DNA from: Nostoc cf. edaphicum LEGE 07299
Lineage (GTDB): Bacteria; Cyanobacteriota; Cyanobacteriia; Cyanobacteriales; Nostocaceae
Length of the DNA stretch: 9,353 nucleotides
Direction: 5' to 3'
Assembly (NCBI RefSeq): GCF_015207245.1
Contig: NZ_JADEXF010000066.1
Coordinates: 1 to 9,353 of the forward strand
Shown here: one piece after another, positions 1 through 6,864 of the stretch
Layout of the letters: each line of letters starts with the position of its first letter
Position numbering within the stretch: the stretch's first letter is position 1
Notes under the pieces: generated by a model
Databases searched by the model: none
The model's input: the letters and a program-made list of their open reading frames with translations, nothing else
Told to the model about the DNA's origin: nothing
Position numbers and translations under genes: made by a program

Positions 1-20
1 CAATTAACTAGCAGTTAAAA

Positions 21-48
21 GAATTAGGAGTTAAGAGTTAGGAGTGAT
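21..48. repeat. Degenerate heptamer tandem repeat
   Basis: Four consecutive 7-base units are visible: gaattag, gagttaa, gagttag and gagtgat. This resembles the short tandemly repeated repetitive sequences (STRR) known from filamentous cyanobacteria. The repeat supplies the purine-rich AGGAG at 26-30 and 40-44 that serves as ribosome binding site for the permease gene, and the last unit contains the first possible GTG start. The match to a named STRR class is from memory and unchecked. Confidence 0.55.
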
Positions 49-940
49 TAATTTGGAAAAAAATGAGATTTCTAAAATAGAAAAATTGCAGCGCCCCATT
101 AGAAATTGGCTGCAACCTTTGGTATTGCTTGCACCATCTGGAATTTGGTTATTACTTTTGTTGGTGCTGCCAACTTTGATAATTTTTGAGTTGAGTTTAG
201 TTGCAGATATCCGACCGGGAGATTTGGTAAATCCCAACGGATTCAAAAACTATATCCGAATATTTGACTCACTTTACGTGCAAGTAATTGGGCGATCGCT
301 ATTTTTTGCATTTGGCACTACGATAATTTGTTTAATTTTGGGCTTCCCCGTCGCCTATTGGATTGCTCAGATAGCGCCGCAGCGTTGGCGAAATTTGCTG
401 CTATTAGGTTTTGTTCTACCTTTGTGGACTTCTTCGTTACTCCGTTCTTATGCTTGGATTACAATTCTTCGTCCTACTGGTTTATTGAACAGTTTACTCA
501 GCAATTTAGGCTTGCCTACTTGGGAATTACTTAATAATAGTCAAGCTGTATTAATTGGCATGAGTTACAGCTTATTACCTTATATGGTTTTGATTTTATA
601 TGCTTCTCTTGAAAAGCTAGATAAACGATTGCTAGAAGCCGCGGCTGATTTAGGTGCAAATCCGGTGGAAACTTTTTTCCAAGTAACCGTACCGCAAATT
701 TTTCCGGGAATTGCGGCTGCTTCCATGCTTGTATTCATCACAGGCTTAGGGGATTTTGTCGATCCAGAATTACTCGGTGGTGCTTCTAGTATGACGGCGG
801 CGCGGTTAGTTTATAATCAGTTTCTTGGAGCCACCCAAAATTGGGGATTTGGTTCAGCCTTAAGTATGACGTTAATTTTGCTTGTTAGTATTGCGATCGC
901 ACTTTTAATTAAGTTTGGGGAAGCTACACCTAAACGTTAA
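44..940 (+). CDS. potB: PotB-like ABC transporter permease (spermidine/putrescine type)
   Basis: Inner-membrane permease of a polyamine-type ABC importer; it would pair with a second permease (PotC), an ATPase (PotA) and a periplasmic binding protein (PotD). About six hydrophobic segments are visible, near residues 25-52, 80-108, 115-138, 160-188, 222-245 and 268-291. Residues 197-223 carry the EAA loop (LEAAADLGA, then a VPQIFPGI ending) that docks on the ATPase. The length of 298 aa is normal and the gene is intact. The first in-frame start is GTG at 44, but TTG at 53 is preceded by AGGAG (40-44) at 8 bases and may be the real start (295 aa); GTG 44 has AGGAG (26-30) at 13 bases or a weak AAGAG at 6. 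No potC follows; potA or potD could lie upstream of the window. Substrate is inferred from family resemblance only and could be another small organic cation. Confidence 0.88.
   Translation: MINLEKNEISKIEKLQRPIRNWLQPLVLLAPSGIWLLLLLVLPTLIIFELSLVADIRPGDLVNPNGFKNYIRIFDSLYVQVIGRSLFFAFGTTIICLILGFPVAYWIAQIAPQRWRNLLLLGFVLPLWTSSLLRSYAWITILRPTGLLNSLLSNLGLPTWELLNNSQAVLIGMSYSLLPYMVLILYASLEKLDKRLLEAAADLGANPVETFFQVTVPQIFPGIAAASMLVFITGLGDFVDPELLGGASSMTAARLVYNQFLGATQNWGFGSALSMTLILLVSIAIALLIKFGEATPKR
292..299. repeat. HIP1 octamer
   Basis: GCGATCGC palindrome inside potB. It is the highly iterated HIP1 motif of many cyanobacterial genomes and supports the taxonomic reading. Confidence 0.85.
893..900. repeat. 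HIP1 octamer
   Basis: Second GCGATCGC copy, near the 3' end of potB. The next copy is not met until 5737, so the rearranged accessory block has none. Confidence 0.85.
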
Positions 941-957
941 AATTTTGGTCACTCACT

Positions 958-963
958 TATAAT
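958..963 (+). promoter_or_regulatory. Candidate -10 box for the Uma2-family gene
   Basis: A perfect TATAAT lies 31 bases before the ATG at 995, in the 54-base gap after potB. No convincing -35 hexamer is found 16-18 bases upstream (around 935-941), so this is a weak prediction resting on the -10 alone. Confidence 0.3.
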
Positions 964-994
964 AAAGGCATCAAACGCCAGCGAGACAACGGTT

Positions 995-1396
995 ATGCTC
1001 TCACCCGATCTCAAAAATGCGTTACCAACTACTGATGAACTTCCCTGTTCAGACGATACCCCAGTGGATAACGAAGATCAAAACTTTTTGCCCAATATTT
1101 TACTCTTCTTACTTAACTCCATTTGGGCAAATCGTATGGATTGGTACTTCGGAGTAGATATGGGACTGTATCACACCACAGGAGTAAATCCCAGAGTACC
1201 TGTAGTTCCAGATGCTTTTTTAAGTCTGGGAGTAGAACGGAAAAAGGGTGGTAAATCACGCAAAAGTTACGCAGTTTGGGAAGACAATGGGATAGTTCCA
1301 ATATTCACATTAGAAATGGTATCCCATACTCCAGGAGGTGAATACGAAGAAAAGCTAGACATAAGTAAGTCGGCGGGAAAATTTATAACTATGTAA
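995..1396 (+). pseudogene. Uma2-family (DUF820) nuclease-like protein, 3'-truncated by an IS
   Basis: N-terminal part of a Uma2-family protein, a PD-(D/E)XK-like fold very abundant in cyanobacteria and often annotated as putative restriction endonuclease; its biological role is unknown. Recognisable motifs are DELPCSDDTPVDNE (residues 15-28), VPDAFLSLGVER with the conserved Asp (about 71-82), IFTLEMVS with the conserved Glu (about 103-110) and GEYEEKLDI with the likely catalytic Lys (about 115-123). Codons 1-123 are native; the last ten residues are read from the end of the IS630 element that begins at 1364, and the frame stops at 1396. Full-length relatives continue after KLDI with a YAKLG-type stretch and roughly 60-80 more residues, all absent here. 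The active-site residues are therefore kept but the C-terminal part of the fold is gone, so it is probably non-functional. Confidence 0.82.
1364..1381 (+). repeat. IS630 left inverted repeat
   Basis: 18-bp terminal repeat; 17 of 18 positions match the reverse complement of 2519-2536. It follows TA at 1362-1363 and supplies the ten false C-terminal residues and, together with the next bases, the stop of the truncated Uma2 frame. Confidence 0.88.
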
Positions 1397-1403
1397 CAAA
1401 AGC

Positions 1404-2459
1404 TTAACCCGAGTCGTGGGAGTTAAATTTAACACGGTGTGTACTGTAGTTTCCTTTTTCCCCTCTAGCTTGAACACCATCAATTACGGCATAGGCTAGT
1501 TCTAACTCGTCGTCAAACATTTTTCCCGCTAGTTCATGTTTTTTCAGGTGTTGCCATTCCAATTCAATCGGATTCATTTCAGAGCAATATTTCGGCAAAA
1601 AGAAGAGGTACAAACCCATTTGTTCCCACTTTGGCCATAACTGCTGCACCTGAAGACATCGATGTATCGGACCATTGTCCTGCACTATTACCCTGATGCG
1701 CCCTATCTTTTGGGCATCCGCTGCTTCTTGCTCCATCATCTCGATATAAGCTTTTCTGTTAACACCTCCGATAACCAGACCGTAAATAAAGCTTATTATT
1801 GGTTGAAAAAATCCGATAATGCTTAATCTTCGACCACGACGCTGGGTTTGTTCCAGACGTTTTTGCTCACCTCGCGGGTAATAGGTGTAACCAAGTTCGC
1901 TCCATGCACAAAACCCTGATTCATCTAAATACTTTAGGTCTATTTCTCTGGCAGCAGCAGCTAATTCCAGCATATCTAGGTCTGCCTGTTTTTTTTCCCG
2001 GATTACAGGGTCTTGTTTTCTTTTATGACAAATTCAAAGCTCGTTTCCAAATGATCCCCTTTTTTTGAGTACCCGTCTTAATCTATCGGGACTCAGTTTA
2101 ATTTGGCGTTCGCTTTCTAATTTTTGGGCTAATTGAAGACTGTTGTATGTGCGTGGTTCCTTTTTCAGGCATTCTTCCAAAAAAACTATGTCTGACTCCT
2201 TGCACTTCGGTTTTCCCCCTCGACCCGGTTTCTCCCAAAGACCTTGTATACCAAGCTTTTCCCATTTATGTAAAACTTCTCTCACTGTTTGTGGAGTCCA
2301 CTTAAAATGGGCGGCTATTTTTTCCACGTACCAACCATGTGCATTTAACCTGATTACTTCTGCTCGGTCTTTGACTTTCTGTGGTGCATCCGCAGTTCTT
2401 AGGTTTAATAGAGTTTTATCTTGATCGCTAGTCAAAAACACCCTTAAACGAGCGCCCAT
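1404..2459 (-). pseudogene. IS630-family transposase, interrupted by a stop codon
   Basis: DDE transposase that cuts and joins the element ends. Translation starts at ATG 2459 with a good GAGGTGA ribosome binding site (2469-2475, 7 bases away). The first 141 codons hold the helix-turn-helix DNA-binding region (AEVIRLNAHGW, then TPQTVREVLHKWEK) and end at TGA 2034-2036. The same frame then stays open to 1404 and gives the catalytic half: LDESGF (first Asp), VIVQDNGPIH (second Asp) and NPIELEW (Glu), with all three acidic residues present. Both halves are in one frame and would total about 351 aa. The residues just before the stop (SFGNEL) do not look like the family, whereas the -1 frame over the same bases reads IIWKRA, the expected family motif. 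This suggests two compensating single-base indels, or a frameshift at the A7G4 run plus one inserted base, rather than a simple nonsense mutation. Probably inactive unless recoded. Confidence 0.85.
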
Positions 2460-2512
2460 ATCTTCGTCACCTCGGTAGATGCATTCTCCGTATTTACTTA
2501 TCTTTACATAGT

Positions 2513-3895
2513 TTGGTTTTTTCGCGCCGACTTACTTATACTGCAATGGCAGAAGAAGACATCACAGAAGTCTTTGGTCGTATTAATTCCAGTGGTAAAC
2601 ACTTAAGTAGCCAAGAAAAAAGACAAGCCGGTGTAACAACTGCATTTGCAGAATTAGTGAGAACAATCTCTATGGAGTTGCGTGGAGACGTTTCAGATAA
2701 AGTATTACGTCTTACAGATATGCCAGAAATAAGTATTGATTCGCAAAAAAGTAATCAAGGTTATAAAATTAAAGCTGAAGATACAATATGGTGTAAACAA
2801 GGAGCCTTAACTGCAAAACTACTTCGAGAAAGCGAAGACGAACAAATGATAGCTGATATTATAGCTTCTATTTTACTCAATGAACCTTTGCCAGTAAGCA
2901 CCGAACGTTTAGATAGTTTATATGACTTGAGTGGCAAATATTCTCAAGTTTTAGATAGTGCCTTAGCAACCTATGGATTCAAAAAATTAACTCAGGATAT
3001 AATCACAACATTTGCAGTGATGCGAGAAACAATAGAAGCTTATAGTTCAGAACCTAAGTCTTTACTGCGTGTTGTCAATCCAAATAGTAATAATCCTATC
3101 AGAACGGCATTTTACACTATTTTAATGGCTTTTTTCGACCTAGTTATTCGTAAAGAACTTTCTCCTGTTGATCCAGAAGGTATAATGAATGGTCTTCGAG
3201 GACTTCAGAGAAAGTTGGATTTAAGTAGTCACTACACAACAACAGAAGACCGTAAAAGCAACATTAAGCAAACTATAGGTCTAATTCAAGATTGTTTTGC
3301 CAAAAAAGAACCATCTGCTTTAGGACATGGCGTTGAACTTGTACTTGATCTTGAAAATTCTTTGCGTCGTTCTCGTATAGAAACTTCAAGGTATGAATGT
3401 AAGCAAGGGTTACTCGATTTATCTCCCAAAAGAAACCTAAATAAAGATTTACTAGAAAGAATTGTTGAAACTATATGTGGAATAGCAAACTTAGGGTCAG
3501 ATAGCGATGGATATATTCATATTGGAGTTACTGACTCTCAAAAAGACGCTGATAAAATCGAAATGCAAGATAAGGTAAAACCTATTGAAATTAATGGAAG
3601 ATATATTGTAGGAATTGATAGAGAAGCGAAGTTACAAAAGCAAACTATCGAGCAATATGTGAGATTATTGACGAATACAATTCAGAATTCTGCTCTTACA
3701 GAAACATTAAAGACGCAGGTACTAACTAAGTTTGACACGATATCATATAAAGGTCATTCAGTCATTAGGATTACTATCCCGATCCAAACTGAAGTTTCAT
3801 TTCTTGGAGAAAAAGCCTTCACAAGGAAAGGCTCATCTACAGTTGAGATACAAGGACGTGATTTAATAGCTATTTCTAAGCTTTTTCAAAAATAA
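2513..3895 (+). pseudogene. DUF262 (GmrS-like) plus AlbA/Schlafen-type domain protein, N-terminus lost
   Basis: Remnant of a large two-domain protein. Codons from 2537 on are native; earlier ones from TTG 2513 belong to the IS, and the first native ATG is 2546. Residues about 14-40 (DITEVFGRINSSGKHLSSQE, then KRQAG) match the end of the DUF262 core, the family of GmrS/BrxU-type modification-dependent restriction enzymes. The catalytic front of that domain, including the DGQQR motif, should lie roughly 100-170 residues earlier and is absent. A helical region follows (about 90-275). Residues about 290-450 resemble the AlbA_2/Schlafen-like domain: RYECKQG, ETICGIANLGS, GYIHIGVTD and, near the end, AFTRKGSSTVEIQG, equivalent to the family's YIRxGSST motif. 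No ribosome binding site precedes either start. Most likely a dead fragment of a defence-type gene; expression from a promoter at the IS end cannot be excluded. Confidence 0.75.
2519..2536 (-). repeat. IS630 right inverted repeat
   Basis: 18-bp terminal repeat, inverted relative to 1364-1381 with one mismatch, followed by TA at 2537-2538. The plus-strand frame of the DUF262 remnant runs into it, so its first eight possible codons (from TTG 2513) are IS sequence. Confidence 0.88.
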
Positions 3896-3906
3896 TTGAT
3901 TTGAAA

Positions 3907-3923
3907 GGTGGGCATTGCCCACC
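3907..3923. terminator. Hairpin between convergent genes
   Basis: GGTGGGC, loop ATT, GCCCACC: a perfect 7-bp GC-rich stem in the 37-base gap between the DUF262 remnant (+) and acnB (-). The position suggests a bidirectional terminator, but there is no run of T directly after either arm. The GGTGGGCATTGCCCACC palindrome is also the kind of small repeat scattered between cyanobacterial genes, so it may be a dispersed repeat acting as terminator. Confidence 0.5.
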
Positions 3924-3932
3924 AAACTTTAA

Positions 3933-6599
3933 TTATCTACTCAAACTACTAGCTGGCATACCCAAAATATCCTCAAGCCTCGGCATATCTTCCAACGCAA
4001 TTACACGCCCTTCATCCTCAAAACCGACGATTTGATCAAAGTTTAGATACCGATACAAATCATCTGCAAAAGGATGAATTCGACTTGCCACAATATCCAA
4101 GTATTCCTGCACTGTCGGAAGCCGCCCCAGTAGCGCACAAACTGCGGCTAATTCTGCTGAACCAAGATACACTCGCGCATCTTTACCCATGCGATTATTG
4201 AAGTTGCGGGTAGAGGTAGAAAACACTGTTGTTCCATCAGCAACTCGCGCCTGATTACCCATACACAAACTGCATCCTGGCATTTCTGTTCTAGCACCCG
4301 CAGCCCCAAAAACGCTGTATACACCTTCTTCTTTTAATTGGTGTTCATCCATGCGGGTTGGTGGTGCTATCCACAGGCGAGTTTTCACTTCACCTGCACC
4401 TTCCAAAACTTTCGCTGTTGCCCGATAATGACCAATGTTAGTCATACAAGAACCGACGAACACCTCTTGCACTGGATCGTTAGCAACTTCCGATAATAAC
4501 TTAACATTATCGGGGTCATTGGGAGCAGCAACAATTGGTTCTTTAATTTCGTTCAAATCAATTTCAATTATTTCGGCATACTCAGCATCGGCATCGCCTT
4601 CTAATAACACGGGATTTGCTAACCATTCTTCCATCTTTGCCACACGGCGCAACATGGTACGCGCATCTTGATAGCCCCGTGCTATCATATTTTTCAACAG
4701 CGCTATGTTAGAACGCAGATATTCAGAAATTGTCTCTGCACTCAGCTTAATTGTGCATCCGGCACAAGAACGTTCGGCGCTAGCATCGGTGAGTTCAAAG
4801 GCTTGTTCAACTTTTAAATCTGGCAAACCTTCTATTTCCAAAATTCGCCCGGAGAAGACGTTTTTCTTATTCTGCTTCTCTGCTGTCAGCAAACCTTTTT
4901 GAATTGCCACGTAGGGTATGGCATTCACGACATCGCGCAGGGTGATACCTGGTTGCAATTCACCTTTGAATCTTACCAAAACTGACTCTGGCATATCTAA
5001 AGGCATCACACCCAAGGCGGCTGCAAAAGCTACTAATCCAGAACCGGCGGGGAAGGAAATACCCAAGGGGAAGCGGGTGTGAGAGTCGCCGCCAGTTCCT
5101 ACGGTATCGGGTAACAGCATCCGGTTTAACCAAGAGTGAATGATACCATCACCGGGACGGAGGGCGACACCGCCACGAGAAGCAAAGAAATCGGGGAGTT
5201 CGTGATGAGTTTGGATGTCTACTGGTTTGGGATAAGCTGCTGTGTGGCAGAAACTTTGTATCACTAAGTCTGCACTGAAACCAAGACAGGCAAGTTCTTT
5301 CAATTCGTCGCGGGTCATGGGGCCTGTGGTATCTTGAGAACCAACGGTGGTAATGATGGGTTCACAGGATGTGCCGGGACGCACACCAGGTAATCCGCAA
5401 GCTTTACCTACCATTTTCTGTGCCAAGCTGTAGCCTTTGCCTGTATCAAAGGCTTGCTGGGGACGGGTGAAAACGGTGCTGTGTTCTAAACCAAGTGCAA
5501 GACGAGTTTTGTCGGTGAGGGTACGTCCGATAAGTAGGGGGATGCGTCCACCTGCGCGGACTTCATCGAGGATGGTGTCAGGTTTGAGGGCAAAGGTGGA
5601 AATGACTTCGCCTGCTTCATTGGTGATTTCGCCTTTGTAGGGATGGATGGTAATTACCATGCCAGTTTCTAGTTTGGTGACATCGCACTGAATAGGCAAA
5701 GCACCGGCATCTTCTGCTGTGTTAAAGAAGATTGGCGCGATCGCACCACCTAAAACATAACCCCCAGCGCGTTTGTTTGGCACAAAAGGTATATCATTTC
5801 CCATGTGCCACAATACTGAGTTAATAGCAGATTTACGCGAGGAACCTGTACCAACTACATCTCCCACGTAAGCTACAGGATGCCCTTTTTTCTTCAATTC
5901 GGCAATTGTTGCCAAGCTTCCCGGTTGCCGTGACTCTAACATCACCAAAGCGTGTAAGGGAATATCTGGGCGAGTTGTGGCGCTTTGGGCGGGGGATAAA
6001 TCGTCGGTATTGGTTTCGCCAGGAACTTTAAAAACGGTGACAGTAATCGCTTCTGGGACTGTGGGGCGCATGGTAAACCATTCAGCTTCCGCCCAAGAGT
6101 CAATCACCCGTTTGGCGAAAGGATTGGTTTTAGACAACTCTAAAACATCGTGGTAAGCGTCATACACCAAGAGGATTTTGCTTAAAGCGTTGGCGGCGTA
6201 GGCAGAAATGGGTTCCTTTCCTTGTCCACCCATTACTAAAGGTGTTTCAGATGAGTCTGAGACGGATACCGTGGGCCATTGCAGCAAATCGATTAAAGAT
6301 TGTACATTGTAACCACCTACCATCGTGCCCAGCAATTGCACCGCTTCTATGCGCGAAACCAAGGGACTGATGATTTCCTTTTTGGCAATCGCGGTGAGAA
6401 ATCCAGCTTTGACATAAGCTGCTGGATCAACACCAGGAGAAACGCGATCGCGCAATAAATGTAATAATATATCCTCTTGACCCTTTAGCGGATTTTTCAG
6501 TAATTCACATAATTCTGAGGTTTGCTTCGCATCCAATGGTAAAGGAGGAATACCGAGTGCTGTTCTTTCGGCAATGTGTTTACGATATTGTTCTAGCAT
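3933..6599 (-). CDS. acnB: Aconitate hydratase B (bifunctional aconitase / 2-methylisocitrate dehydratase)
   Basis: Cytoplasmic [4Fe-4S] enzyme that interconverts citrate and isocitrate in the TCA cycle, which feeds 2-oxoglutarate for nitrogen assimilation. The 888-aa product matches the AcnB architecture: N-terminal helical HEAT-like domain (about 1-155), swivel domain (about 160-370; [18 protein letters not shown] near 250-267), then the catalytic domains with [11 protein letters not shown] (about 449-459) and [13 protein letters not shown] (about 501-513). The three cluster cysteines are visible in [13 protein letters not shown] (C718) and GCSLCMGNQ (C776, C779), equivalent to E. coli C710, C769 and C772. 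ATG 6599 is chosen as start because the protein then begins [16 protein letters not shown] like E. coli AcnB, and GGAG (6609-6612) lies 9 bases upstream; the in-frame ATG at 6614 would add five residues but has no ribosome binding site. No disruption is seen. The gene is monocistronic by layout. Confidence 0.97.
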   Translation of the reverse strand: MLEQYRKHIAERTALGIPPLPLDAKQTSELCELLKNPLKGQEDILLHLLRDRVSPGVDPAAYVKAGFLTAIAKKEIISPLVSRIEAVQLLGTMVGGYNVQSLIDLLQWPTVSVSDSSETPLVMGGQGKEPISAYAANALSKILLVYDAYHDVLELSKTNPFAKRVIDSWAEAEWFTMRPTVPEAITVTVFKVPGETNTDDLSPAQSATTRPDIPLHALVMLESRQPGSLATIAELKKKGHPVAYVGDVVGTGSSRKSAINSVLWHMGNDIPFVPNKRAGGYVLGGAIAPIFFNTAEDAGALPIQCDVTKLETGMVITIHPYKGEITNEAGEVISTFALKPDTILDEVRAGGRIPLLIGRTLTDKTRLALGLEHSTVFTRPQQAFDTGKGYSLAQKMVGKACGLPGVRPGTSCEPIITTVGSQDTTGPMTRDELKELACLGFSADLVIQSFCHTAAYPKPVDIQTHHELPDFFASRGGVALRPGDGIIHSWLNRMLLPDTVGTGGDSHTRFPLGISFPAGSGLVAFAAALGVMPLDMPESVLVRFKGELQPGITLRDVVNAIPYVAIQKGLLTAEKQNKKNVFSGRILEIEGLPDLKVEQAFELTDASAERSCAGCTIKLSAETISEYLRSNIALLKNMIARGYQDARTMLRRVAKMEEWLANPVLLEGDADAEYAEIIEIDLNEIKEPIVAAPNDPDNVKLLSEVANDPVQEVFVGSCMTNIGHYRATAKVLEGAGEVKTRLWIAPPTRMDEHQLKEEGVYSVFGAAGARTEMPGCSLCMGNQARVADGTTVFSTSTRNFNNRMGKDARVYLGSAELAAVCALLGRLPTVQEYLDIVASRIHPFADDLYRYLNFDQIVGFEDEGRVIALEDMPRLEDILGMPASSLSR
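5737..5744. repeat. HIP1 octamer
   Basis: GCGATCGC inside acnB. Confidence 0.85.
6444..6451. repeat. HIP1 octamer
   Basis: GCGATCGC inside the 5' part of acnB. No further copy occurs between here and the right edge. Confidence 0.85.
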
Positions 6600-6608
6600 T
6601 TTTATGTT

Positions 6609-6612
6609 CTCC
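6609..6612 (-). promoter_or_regulatory. Ribosome binding site deciding the acnB start
   Basis: GGAG on the minus strand, 9 bases before ATG 6599. It overlaps the upstream in-frame ATG (6614), so only the shorter start can use it. Confidence 0.7.
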
Positions 6613-6648
6613 ATTGGGATGTTCTATCTTTAATTATGAAATATTTTT

Positions 6649-6654
6649 AGTCAA
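6649..6654 (-). promoter_or_regulatory. Candidate -35 box upstream of acnB
   Basis: TTGACT on the minus strand, 50 bases before ATG 6599. The region 16-18 bases downstream is AT-rich (AAAGAT or TAAAGA) but is a poor -10 match. No NtcA-type GTA-N8-TAC site was found in this leader. Confidence 0.25.
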
Positions 6655-6727
6655 TACTTGGCTATAAGAGTTTAACTCACTTTTATTACTGAAAGCCTTA
6701 CTGGTAATCGGTTGTTTGCAGTTTGGA

Positions 6728-6857
6728 AAGGCGAATGGAATTCGCTACTACACAAACAAAGTCCACCTCCGTGGACTAAGAGTAAATCAAGAATTTTTAA
6801 CCCACGGAGGTGGGTTTCGTCTGTATAGCCGCGACTTCTAGTCGGCAGGTGTAGTAA
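6728..6857. repeat. Structured dispersed-repeat-like element with nested inverted repeats
   Basis: Non-coding and rich in symmetry. TACTACAC (6746-6753) pairs with GTGTAGTA (6849-6856). Inside are four local hairpins: GCGAAT/ATTCGC (6731-6745), AGTCCAC/GTGGACT with loop CTCC (6760-6777), AACCCAC/GTGGGTT with loop GGAG (6799-6816), and an imperfect GACT/AGTC stem around 6828-6846. The cores CCACCTCCGTGG (6763-6774) and CCACGGAGGTGG (6803-6814) are perfect 12-base reverse complements, so the two inner hairpins can also merge into one long stem. It lies upstream of acnB and downstream of the DUF4351 gene. The type resembles short repeats scattered in Nostoc-like genomes; family identity is not verified. 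Confidence 0.7.
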
Positions 6858-6864
6858 TAAGAAA

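Larger units (their letters stand above)
1364..2536. mobile_element. IS630-family insertion sequence, complete with both ends
   Basis: A 1173-bp element bounded by 18-bp inverted repeats with one mismatch (AGTAAGTCGGCGGGAAAA on the left; the reverse complement of the right end reads AGTAAGTCGGCGCGAAAA). TA lies directly outside both ends (1362-1363 and 2537-2538), as expected for IS630/Tc1-mariner-type elements that duplicate a TA target. It carries a single transposase on the minus strand. The left flank is a Uma2-family gene and the right flank a DUF262-type gene, both on the plus strand, so the element sits at a rearrangement junction rather than a clean insertion site. Confidence 0.9.

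Noticed and set aside
31..534. Open frames at 31-246 (-) and 328-534 (+) within potB
   Set aside because: They overlap the well-supported permease gene and show no recognisable protein features.
1113..1301. Minus-strand frame opposite the Uma2 fragment
   Set aside because: Shadow of the Uma2 coding sequence, whose motifs are clear in the plus frame.
2143..2424. Plus-strand frame inside the IS630 element
   Set aside because: Antisense to the helix-turn-helix part of the transposase; no independent evidence.
1364..2536. Composite transposon carrying the DUF262 remnant as cargo
   Set aside because: Only one copy of the IS630 element is in the window and the IS5-like element on the right is unrelated, so no matching pair of ends encloses the gene.
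3907..3923. Hairpin as an attachment site or riboswitch
   Set aside because: It is a simple 7-bp stem between convergent gene ends; no conserved aptamer features or integrase nearby.
4435..5640. Three plus-strand open frames (4435-4671, 4705-4902, 5437-5640) opposite acnB
   Set aside because: They are antisense shadows of a fully conserved acnB, have no family resemblance and are low-complexity translations.
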